A program made the translations under genes and the position numbers. 64,000 nucleotides of DNA from the NCBI GenBank assembly GCA_946902875.1, contig OX336354.1:9211247-9275246 (forward strand), read 5' to 3'. The DNA is from Nematopogon swammerdamellus. Lineage: Eukaryota; Arthropoda; Insecta; Lepidoptera; Adelidae. The notes below the pieces were generated by a model. That model was not told the DNA's origin, ran no database searches, and worked only from the letters and a program-made list of their open reading frames with translations. Of the stretch, positions 56,201 to 64,000 are shown piece after piece. Position 1 is the stretch's first letter. Each line of letters starts with the position of its first letter.

Positions 56201-59200
56201 TCACTTGCAAAGCTTGAACGTCGAGTACAAGGGTGTCTATCGGTTATCCTTCGGTTACGGTCTGAGCGTTAGATTTCCCCGTTTGGTAGTGCCGTTCAGG
56301 ATGTTTACCCACGGCAGATTCCTATCTTCTCAAACGGGGAAGGAGCAGTTGCCACGGAGGACTGAACTTGCGCGTCATCTAATACTGACACAGTCGGTCA
56401 GATCGCACGGTGGACAAGAAATATAAAACAACAAAAGGGTTTCGTTTTTTTACTCTTTTGAGGTACGGAACCCTAAAAAGAAAAAAACTAAAAATATTCC
56501 TAAACAGAAACTATTTGAAGCATAACAGTTTCCGAATTAATGTACATGTAGTAGGTATAGATCTCGGGGTTTTTTTTTTTGCTAAATAAATCGACAAATT
56601 ACTTAGGGCATCCTCCCTTGTCGGTGAGCTGAATTTTATTAGTGTTTGGGGCATCGTAATCTTCGGAGTCGTAGCCCCAACAGTCGCGGATCCTCAGATC
56701 ATACTGATTCTGGCTGTCTTTCAGGTAAACCAGGATCGAGAGGTACTCGCCGATCTTGATTGTGTCCTTCAGTGGGGTCACCTGGAAGAAATCCGTAGTC
56801 GAGGTTATTACATCAGTTGACAGTCGAAAGCAAGCTGTAATTTGTAATCTGAGAAACTAGGAAAATTTTATTTAAATTACTTGGCTCATTCATACTAAAG
56901 TTGTGTCATGTTAGAATGGGATTAATACTTGCTTTGATTTCGTTAATCGTATTTTTTTTTATTAAGATTTGAGGTATAGAAATTAATTTGAAATTCAAAA
57001 GGAGCCGTGGCCGCCGCGCGCCGTCTCGTTGAAACCGCAGTAACGAATATGCTTGCCCTTACGTCAGGGTAGACGCCTCTCTGTATATCCATCCAGCACT
57101 CGACGGCGCCGCTGACGCCTGGAACAGCCACCACCTCCAGCATGTCCACCATGAACGGCTTGAAGGCCAGCGTCCGCCCGTACTCCTGACCTCCGCTACT
57201 GGATACGGTCAGCGACTCCCGGACGCATGACACCTGCAACGAAGTGATTTCTTTCGCACAAGTTTTTTTTAGCGGTTTTGTGACTTGTGTAGGTATACTG
57301 TGTTTGCAATGAGAATGATGAAATCCGCGAAATATTGCGTTGCCGACCAGAATTTGGATTCATTTTCAATTTCTGAACTTAAACGTCAGCCTCGATAGCT
57401 CAGTGGTGCAGACAGTCAACTGTCGCTATTGCATGTTAAGCAACGCTGGGTGCGGTCAGTACTTGGATGGGTGACCGCTGACCGTTGGAGGCTGACCGAG
57501 GTTCGGATTCCTCGTAAAACTGTAGGTCCCTTCCCTCCTAATCTTACTTGGTGGTACGGTTTAACCCGCCCGGGTTGGTACCACCGCACTGAATGAAACG
57601 TCGGTCAAAACGGCTATGTAAATAGTTTGTGTTTTCCGACCAGTTCAGTGTAGCCGACCCGATCAATGGGGGAAGCACTGACATGGCACCTAGTTCACCC
57701 GGTGTTATGGGCTGACATCACGGACGTTGTAGGTGATGTAGCCAAGCGTGTCAGTTTCCATAAAAAAAAAAAAAAAAACCTGTATATTTTTCAACGCCGC
57801 CTGACATAGTTGACTACGTAATCCTGTCCAACCAACTTCATTTCGTCTAACAATTTGAATACGGAACAAGTATTTTGATATAGGTCAAATTAACATAAGA
57901 TTATTGGTTTTCGTGCATAACGTTCATACTAGTAAAGGAAAACATTATGAGAAATCTACACTAACAATTAGAACTTTATATCCCAGATGAATGGAATGGA
58001 AACACGATCTGCTTAGAATTCCTACAGGAAGACTTTAAAACCCATAGGCCCGATTGCGTGTAGCAGAATTAGTCTCTTGTTGTCTATAGTTCCCCTAATC
58101 CTAAGATTATCTCACAGATACAGAAGAAGGGATTTTACATTTCGGCGAGATAATATTAAGATTAGCGGAACCATATCAGAAGTCGATTCTTCTACGCGCA
58201 ATTGGACCTAACAGGTGTGTAAGTACCTTTCGGGCCAAATCAGAGGATCCCTGTATAGAATCATCGGCCTGGAAGACCACGGTGTTCTCGATGGTCCCGC
58301 ACGCCTTGCAGGAAGGTCGAGAGCCGCAGCCGTTCAAAGGAACTCGAAACGAGTACCGTGACTGACTGCCGCCTGGTGCGGTGTATCTGGAAAAATATTT
58401 GTACGAAATAAATCGTCGATAAATTAAACTTTCACGGTTCTGTTCTGTGTTGATGTTAGCAAATAGAAATGAAAATTAAGAACGGTGAATTGGATTTCTA
58501 CTTCGATCAGGCAGTGATGACTGTAATAGTTATTTAAGTATTTGGTCCGAAATAAAACATAAAAAAATAATGCGATTAGAAGAAGAAATAAACATGATGT
58601 TATAGTGAACCCCTAAAGAAGGAACGAGTAAATCTAACTCTCAAAATTTCTTAAATCTGTTGTGTGTTCGTATAATTTTAGTAATTTTTTTTATTGTACA
58701 TTTATTTGTTGTATTGTTTCCAATTACACAGAGAAAGTAACAAAACAAATCATTCAATTGTTCGTGATGCTTGCATTGAATTATCATAGCAGAAAACTCA
58801 TACGACGAAGTAGACATGAGAATAGCCCAGAACTTAGATATTTATTTATCTTAGAAAGAAGGTGATGAACTGAGCTTGCGATGGCTTCATCGAACATATC
58901 TGGGCCCATTGGCAGTAGATGAGGGTGTCCATCAAGGTCGGAACTAGCGAGTGGCCACTCTTTGCAGTTCTGTAGCATGCGTTATGTTTCGGCTCGCCTC
59001 GCGGCAAGCCCTCTTCAGCTAGTCTGCGATGACTAGGAAGCGAAAAACCACCACTCCCGCTCTCGAACGGCCTTTCTCTACCTATTCATATTCTGTAGGA
59101 TGCCACCAGTGGCGTTTTCGGAGCTCTCTCCATATACTTGTATGAGCTTAGCGTCGATCTTGGCAGCTCTAGAATCTTGAAGAAACTGTAGAGCTACTTC

Positions 59201-62200
59201 GCTGGTAGTCCTCTTGCTCCGACTTCCACAGCGAAGAGATCAGGCTTGAATCGGTTTCTCACTATAATAGCAATATAGAATAAGTAATAAATAAGGATCA
59301 CCCACGTACTTGCACTTAGAGTCATGGAAGTGTCCCTTGCTGTAAATGATGCCATCAAATGCATCCTGGAACTCGACACTGACTTCGATGGAGTCCGCCG
59401 TGCATTGTATGTCGATATCCGGGGAGAAAGGGCTGTCTATGGCTCTAGCTCCCCTGACGAAGCTGACGGCCTGCTCCTCCTCGCTGGACTCGTAGAAAGG
59501 AGACAGCTGGTGGGCTGACAGCTGCTGGTTCAGCTCGACGGCTGTGAGAGTACCGCTGCCTTCATCTGTAACAGCTGTAGCTATTGACAGCTACAGGGAA
59601 ACGAACAAAGATGAGTTAGCCGTGGTTCAACAGCGTGGTACGACAATTATAGTTACACTATAGTCGGATAATAATATTGGTTGCAATCTTTGTAAAATTT
59701 TCTCTAACTCAATATTCTAACTCAATAACCGTTTAATTTTGAGCGGAATGTAAGAAGACATTGTTTGTTTTACATATTTATGTGATTTTGGGCCGTGGGA
59801 TCTCGATGGACGAGAACTCTCGCCGTCATTGTTCATTATTAGCTTGTGAACTAAACATAGTACATTACTTGTTTGACCCTTTCCTTGGCTTATATTTTTC
59901 TTGTTCTAGCTGTCTGATATTTTCTTGTATTTCTTTTGCCTATATTATCATGTTGTGTTCCTTGACCAATCCCGCAAGCCCTTCTTTAAATTCAACCCTG
60001 ACTGCATTGACCTTGTATATAAACTCTGTATAATACGGTATATAATACGCTGCGAAAAAATGCATGACCTTTTCCAAGAAAGGCGAAAAAGGCGTGCAGT
60101 ATTTAGCATATTCACGCTCATATTGACGTTGTTTTCATGAATAACTGAATTAATAAATTTTCATTAGTTTGATTGCTCTTACACAATATGAGTGGGTCCA
60201 GTTTTAGGCAATATTTAATAGTTCGTGTGAAAAAGCGGCTTTAAATAAAGGCAGCGCTGGTTGTAGAGATGAGATCGCCAGACATATGATTAGTGGTTCG
60301 CTGACACTGTTATTCAGTAATCGAAGAAGGGTTTATATGTGAAGAGAACTGGTTGTACAACAGGGAAGCTTGCATGCCAGTTGACGTTATATGTTTATTT
60401 CATTTCGACGGCGAAATATTGTTCTTTTCTTCATTGTTACATCTACAGTTTTGCGACTTTAATATTAATAATATTATTTAATGAATAATATTGTGATAAG
60501 TGCAAAAAATTAACGGTGTGTCTGTTTTATTGCACCTCGTATCGTAAATCATTCGTAAACTTTCCAACATAAACAGCACAAACACTTCGATTATAATAAC
60601 AAACCATTCCTTGACGATATCCAAAATAAGAAATACAAATTCATAGATAATTTGAATATATATTTTATATATTTTATAATACACAAAAAAAAAATCCACC
60701 TGTAAGTTCGTGATATATATCAGTGGCAATAGGTATCTAGTTTATAGTTTGAATGTATTTGCTTATACAGCATTTATATTTAAATATCTTTGTGTATAAG
60801 TGAACTAGAAATTATCCTAAAATTCAACTTCATTGAACACTGGGACGAAAAAGAACTACAAAATATGAGCTCTGATTCGTGACCTAATTATTAGATATTC
60901 TCTACTGGTGCCAGTCTAAATTCTGCGCGTATAACCTTAACTGCTCTTATCACCCAACATCTGGGTGTTATTGTGCAGAAGCAAAACAATGCGAGCGTAT
61001 TCTATTCGCACGTTATATTACAGCCATGTAAATTGAAATGACAGGCATCTATGAATGAAGCATCTAAATGTTGTATGTTAGTTTTAGCCAAAATATTTGT
61101 CAGGAAGTACTTGAAGAACTCTATCATAATTATTATAACGACGCGCCGTTGCGACATTAGGGAGCCCAGTGACAAGAAGTAGGTCACGTGGGTTTTCCTT
61201 CGTGAATAACTATGTAAAAAAACTCATCAGCTATTGAATACTTGAACAACGTGGAACGTAATCTCAAGTTTATGGTCATGCGCCATCGTTTCAGACGGTT
61301 TTAAATTGATTAACGGACGTACACAAGCACATTAGTTATGCGATAATTCATAGGTTTCATTCTTTTGTAAAAGTTGTTACACTAAAAAATACACGTAAAA
61401 TTCAATGTAAACAAATATATAGTACACAAGGGGCTGCGGGCGGTGTGGCCCGATCGTTGTTCTGTGATAGTACTTAGTAATATGAATGAGCTGAATACTC
61501 GTTGTTTTATAATGTTTTTTCGTCGCTTGGCAATAATAAAATAAAAATTTTGTTTCTAACTTTACACAAAAGTTTATATTCAGAATTATTGTCTTTTTGT
61601 TATTGCTACACATTTATTAAAGTCCATGCGTAGAACTATTTATTACACAACTATGTTCCTCCACATTTTGATATGGTGCTGAGCTAGGGCCTACCTCTCT
61701 CAGAGCATTAGCCTGGCCATACAGAGGGCTAATGGAACTTTCCCGGGATCGGTCGGTATGGATGGGATTTTTTATTTATCAACTTTATTTACAGATCTCA
61801 TTCATATCATTGGTCCGGGGTTGTTCTTTTTTCTTTATAATGTTTCAGTCTGTTTGTAACACACATTCAATAAAGCCTAAAAAAAATTCATGCGAATAAA
61901 AAATTAACTTAAAACTTCCTTTAAGTAAATTCGCAAAGCTCAGAGATGTGGCAGGCAGTACGACGTTTTTCCAGTGAAAGGTCAGTGCCCAGCTGAGCCT
62001 GAGAAAGTAGAACGACCCAATAGCACGTGGGAGCGTCACGACTTTTCCGCATTGGAACCGTCTCGGACGGAGACACCGCTATTGCGAATCGTCTTTAATT
62101 TGAAACATCAACTGTCCAGCACACTAACACTAGCTATTTATTTGAGCATCATTTAGATGTTTAACTACTTGTGTTTTATGTTCCGAGGACTAAAGGTATA

Positions 62201-63191
62201 AAGATCTGGTTGTTATATAGAAATACTAACGTTTGAATTTTCTGCCAGAAGTTGTGCTTATATGTTTTTAAACTAATTAAGGTTTTATAAATTTTATTAA
62301 AAAATATTTTCTATTTTGGTAAATTTTATATGTTTATAGCAATCAATAAGAGGTTTAATTGACAAAAAAAAATTCCCTATTCGATAAAGCACAACGATTT
62401 TAAAACGGTTGTCAGAGTGTTGTGTCCTATGAAAGTAAGAAACAGTCATAGCAGTGAGTCAGTCAGCGTGTATGCTTCCAATGCTGGACATACACCTCTC
62501 CAATTTTTCTCCAGTCCTACCGGCCTTCAGCGGTATGCGACCAGTGCTTTCCGTCGACGTACTTGATGTCTTTCTACCTGGGCGGGTGGTCTTCCCACAC
62601 TCCGTTTTTCTGTCCACGGCCGCCCATGTAGGACATACTGTTACATCTATTCTATTCTATTCTATTCTATTCTATTCTATTCTATTCTATTCTATTCTAT
62701 TCTATTCTATTCTATTCTATTCTATTCTATTCTATTCTATTCTATTCTATTCTATTCTATTCTATTCTATTCTATTCTATTCTATTCTATTCTATTCTAT
62801 TCTATTCTATTCTATTCTATTCTATTCTATTCTATTCTATTCTATTCTATTCTATTCTATTCTATTCTATTCTATTCTATTCTATTCTATTCTATTCTAT
62901 TCTATTCTATTATATTCTATTCTATTCTATTCTATTCTATTCTATTCTATTCTATTCTATTCTATTCTATTCTATTCTATTCTATTCTATTCTATTATAT
63001 TCTATTCTATTCTATTCTATTATATTCTATTCTATTCTATTCTATTCTATTCTATTCTATTCTATTCTATTCTATTCCATTCTATTCTATTCTATTCTAT
63101 ACATACAGGCTCAATCTGAGCTTTAGAATAGTGGAGATAAGGTAATGTGTTTCACCTGCACGATGAGTGGTACAAGCGCGGCGACTCGCAT
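43992..63191 (-). CDS. Giant ZP-domain transmembrane protein with about 160 cysteine-pair repeats (3,692 aa)
   Basis: A probable apical extracellular-matrix protein of an epithelium. Coding exons in transcript order: 63191-63156, 59590-59310, 58386-58227, 57233-57063, 56781-56603, 55231-55096, 54769-44887 and 44224-43992. Every junction has a GT donor and AG acceptor and the phases agree. Layout: signal peptide (MRVAALVPLIVQ then LSIATA), linker, ZP domain from about Cys75 (IQCTADSIEVSVEF) to about residue 335 (FLTCNVEICTSDCDARC), repeats from about 345 to 3595, a basic RNRVAR site at 3626-3631, a membrane span at about 3648-3671, and a 21-residue tail. ZP domains polymerise into filaments after cleavage at a furin-type site. 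The ZP module resembles the insect cuticle group that includes dusky, miniature, piopio and cypher; no ortholog is assigned. The huge insert between ZP domain and anchor is unusual. Confidence 0.93.
44854..44859 (-). promoter_or_regulatory. Intronic poly(A) signal right after the exon 7 read-through stop
   Basis: If exon 7 is not spliced, the frame continues ECH and stops at 44875-44873. An AATAAA on the minus strand lies 13 bases beyond that stop, followed by a T-rich stretch. This would allow an isoform that ends after the repeats, without the cleavage site or membrane span. Confidence 0.45.
44887..54769 (-). CDS. ZP gene exon 7: 9.9-kb uninterrupted repeat exon
   Basis: The exon opens with the end of the ZP domain (ICTSDCDARC) and then runs as about 160 units of the type CYPGSTDPRCPKPTTPAPPN (20 residues, 60 bp). 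Each unit has two cysteines spaced C-x8-C and a Thr/Pro-rich linker of mucin type. No stop or frameshift occurs in 3,294 codons. At 46.1-54.5 kb, longer units carrying TPPTYLPP recur about every 0.93-1.3 kb and mark higher-order blocks. At about 45.1-46.1 kb, near the C-terminal end of the repeat domain, a different 120-bp dimer dominates, alternating CFPGSSDPRC and CYPGSTDPRC with TTPEPPR and TTPEPLR linkers. The donor is TTTGA|GTGAGT at 44886-44881. Long open frames in other phases of this stretch are by-products of the repeat. Confidence 0.93.
54930..55035 (+). mobile_element. RTE-like 3' fragment in ZP intron 6
   Basis: GTGGTTCCATACCGCTGAAG, GTCGGGAGGACTGGAGAAAG and CGTCCAGTAGTGGACACATA match the last 110 bases of the family at 2004. 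Confidence 0.7.
55096..63191 (-). CDS. ZP gene exons 1-6: signal peptide and most of the ZP domain
   Basis: Exon 1 codes for 12 residues of signal peptide; its acceptor TTTCAG (63214-63212) shows that a 5' non-coding exon lies upstream. Exon 2 holds the linker and ZP-N start, ending SKGHFHDSKC. Exon 3 has YTAPGGSQSRYSFRVPLNGC and ends in ARK. Exon 4 starts VSCVRES and contains VECWMDIQ. Exon 5 is ZP-C, with VTPLKDTIKIGEYLSILVYL and DCWGYDSEDY. Exon 6 ends in FRFPDTDQVFLTCNVE. The spacing of cysteines and the VSCVRES, ECW, DCW and FLTC landmarks are those of insect ZP domains. Introns hold retroelement and SINE fragments but no coding breaks. Confidence 0.93.
55430..56195 (+). mobile_element. 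Jockey-like LINE, 5'-truncated, in ZP intron 5
   Basis: Frames read SFVRSKLESNAIIWTPHEFN, then after shifts WRRDLALMSYVYRILNGKIS, then PYFLQRFKLYSPDNYLRART, the C-terminal end of a non-LTR reverse transcriptase. At least one frameshift and some stops make it inactive. It ends with AATAAA and an AAAT-rich tail at 56170-56195. Orientation is opposite to the host gene. Confidence 0.78.
56196..56602. other. Rest of ZP intron 5, unassigned
   Basis: A moderately GC-rich stretch (56205-56425) has a 73-codon open frame with no recognised domain. At 56459-56480 there is GAGGTACGGAACCCTAAAAA, the end of the GTTCCGTA dispersed family in reverse. Confidence 0.4.
57386..57778 (+). mobile_element. SINE with tRNA/5S-hybrid head, full length, in ZP intron 3
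   Basis: Head: GCCTCGATAGCTCAGTGGTG (tRNA-like A box), then at 57435-57478 TTAAGCAACGCTGGGTGCGG and TCAGTACTTGGATGGGTGAC, which follow the 5S rRNA internal promoter, then GACCGAGGTTCGGATTCCTC (B box). The shared SINE body and a 17-base A run (57762-57778) follow. This is the best-preserved copy of the family here. Confidence 0.9.
58860..59270 (-). mobile_element. Non-LTR retroelement fragment in ZP intron 2
   Basis: Minus-strand frames read LQNCKEWPLASSDLDGHPHL then LPMGPDMFDEAIASS, and separately FKPDLFAVEVGARGLPAK, as found at the C-terminal end of some retroelement polyproteins. Broken by stops and shifts. It lies between ZP exons 2 and 3. Confidence 0.6.
59591..61675. other. ZP intron 1, left part, nothing recognised
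   Basis: About 2 kb of AT-rich intron. The open frames are short and without domain similarity. Confidence 0.5.
61676..61875 (+). mobile_element. Retroelement 3' fragment in ZP intron 1
   Basis: TGGTGCTGAGCTAGGGCCTA through GGGATCGGTCGGTATGGATG to ATTGGTCCGGGGTTGTTCTT follows 3315-3490 closely, so it is the same element as at 3041, truncated at both ends. Confidence 0.8.
62450..62640 (-). mobile_element. RTE-like 3' fragment in ZP intron 1
   Basis: Complement of the family at 2004: CGTGTATGCTTCCAATGCTG, GCCTTCAGCGGTATGCGACC, GACGTACTTGATGTC and GTCCACGGCCGCCCATGTAG. It abuts the TTCTA microsatellite, which may have grown from its end. Confidence 0.8.
62643..63102. repeat. TTCTA pentanucleotide microsatellite, about 90 copies
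   Basis: An almost pure run of TTCTA (TAGAA on the other strand) of about 460 bases with only a few interruptions (TATATTC, TTCCATTC). It lies about 55 bases from exon 1 of the ZP gene, inside intron 1. A 221-codon open frame of SILFY repeats is its by-product. Confidence 0.97.
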
Positions 63192-63202
63192 GACGCCGGC
63201 TT

Positions 63203-63205
63203 CAT
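63203..63205 (-). promoter_or_regulatory. Out-of-frame upstream ATG in the ZP gene 5' leader
   Basis: An ATG lies 14 bases before the signal-peptide ATG in the same exon. Its frame crosses the exon 1/2 splice and ends at a TAG after 19 codons, overlapping the main start. It could reduce initiation at the main ATG. The main ATG is preferred because it alone gives a signal peptide in frame with the ZP domain. Confidence 0.4.
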
Positions 63206-63274
63206 TGAGCCCTGAAACAATGAAACAAGTTAGGTTAGAAGGCGAACACACGTAGCGTAAAAGTTCAAATAAAA

Positions 63275-63330
63275 AAAAGCGGTCAAGTGAGAGTCGAACT
63301 CGCGTGGAGAGGGATCCGTACCATACCGCT
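63275..63330 (+). repeat. Dispersed GTTCCGTA-type repeat piece
   Basis: AAAGCGGTCAAGTGAGAGTC, then GAACTCGCG and GAGGGATCCGTACC: the start of the family at 5604 and 39415. Confidence 0.6.
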
Positions 63331-63584
63331 TTTCGTGAGAAGTTTGGTTTTTATTTTTAGGTTTTCCTGTAAAGTATAGGAGAGGCTCTATATTACCAAT
63401 AGTTTTCAAGTTGTTAACGCTATTCCAACAAAAATCATAAATGTGATGCGGAAATTCCTAAAGTTCCATATACATTAATTGTACCTTGTTCAGGTTAAGA
63501 CTTTCTGAGAAATTAATACATAACCTAGCGTCACCTAGCATCATACGCAGGTTTAAGGTAAAGCTTGTGTGAAGACATTTCCTG

Positions 63585-63905
63585 TTGCTACAGGTAATGT
63601 CGTGTGATGATGACAAAGGCTATGGCGAACAAGAGAATTCGCGAGCTCGTACGCTCCTCGCCTGATGCTGCTACCTCCTTGTACCTTCTGTAACCTCCCT
63701 GAAGACAACGACCCTCTCTTAGAGCATGCTTCATTCCCTTAGTCAAAAGCGGATCATCATCATCATCATCATCAGCCTGTATCGGTCCACTGCCGGACAT
63801 AGGCCTCTCCCAAGGCACTCTCCAAAAGCGGATATCTCCAACCAATGCACCACTATATGTAGACACTATCTTTTGCTCGCGGCTTCGCTCGCGGTAGACT
63901 CTGTT
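63585..63905 (+). mobile_element. Retroelement tail fragments upstream of the ZP gene
   Basis: GGATCATCATCATCATCATC then AGCCTGTATCGGTCCACTGC and CGGACATAGGCCTCTCCCAA form a known type of lepidopteran retroelement 3' region. A minus-strand 108-codon frame with a run of Asp comes from the ATC repeats. Confidence 0.55.
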
Positions 63906-63959
63906 TAATAGCAAATCCGATTTAAACGCAAATATGATAATAAACGATCGCTACTCTAT

Positions 63960-64000
63960 ATTCTCTCTCTCTCTCTCCATCCATCCATCCCTCTCTTTCG
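63960..64000. repeat. CT and CCAT microsatellite at the window edge
   Basis: TCTCTCTCTCTCTC followed by CCATCCATCCATCC, running to the end of the window. Confidence 0.85.

Noticed and set aside
57435..57478. 5S rRNA gene
   Set aside because: Only the central 44 bases match. The 5' and 3' stems of 5S rRNA are missing and the block is inside a SINE.
62454..63119. 221-codon frame of SILFY repeats
   Set aside because: It is a translation of the TTCTA microsatellite and the reverse side of a retroelement fragment.

Overview
The window looks like nuclear DNA of a moth or butterfly. It is AT-rich and intron-rich, and crowded with short interspersed elements (SINEs), inverted-repeat elements and truncated retrotransposons of types common in Lepidoptera. 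Only two host genes can be supported, and they converge. No prokaryotic features, CRISPR arrays or free-standing tRNA or rRNA genes were found. Species cannot be named from sequence alone.

Gene 1 (+ strand, 16201-38667) is a mitochondrial-clan cytochrome P450 of the CYP301/CYP49 type. It has 11 coding exons whose splice phases all agree and predicts 606 residues, with the WxxxR, I-helix, ExxR, PERW and heme-cysteine motifs all present. Intron 2 begins with a minisatellite of about 46 x 33 bp. Its unit is the last 20 bases of exon 2 plus the first 13 bases of the intron, so the 5' splice site itself has been copied dozens of times. Intron 7 uses a GC donor.

Gene 2 (- strand, 63191-43992) encodes a ZP-domain protein. 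Seven coding exons give a signal peptide, a complete ZP domain and then a single 9.9-kb exon. That exon carries about 160 copies of a 20-residue unit with two cysteines and a Thr/Pro-rich linker. An eighth exon adds a furin-type site, one membrane span and a short basic tail. All phases agree and the total is 3,692 residues. If the last intron is not spliced, translation stops three codons after the donor, and an AATAAA follows 13 bases later, so a secreted isoform is possible. The giant repeat lies between the ZP domain and the membrane anchor and is arranged in higher-order blocks of about 0.9-1.3 kb.

Layout: 1-905 130-bp tandem array; 906-16180 intergenic, with transposon fragments, SINEs and inverted-repeat elements; 16181-38710 P450 gene with element-filled introns; 38711-43991 convergent intergenic region with a retroelement fragment and an 868-bp element with 8-bp target duplications; 43992-63211 ZP gene; 62643-63102 a long TTCTA microsatellite just downstream of its signal-peptide exon, in intron 1; 63212-64000 upstream flank, where any 5' non-coding exon of the ZP gene would lie at or beyond the edge.

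The SINEs deserve attention. Three different heads (tRNA-Ser-like, a tRNA/5S rRNA hybrid, and a third that is not RNA-like) are joined to related bodies. The most unusual gene-level observations are the ZP repeat exon with its possible soluble isoform and the splice-donor minisatellite. Both are read directly from the sequence; expression and function are inferred.
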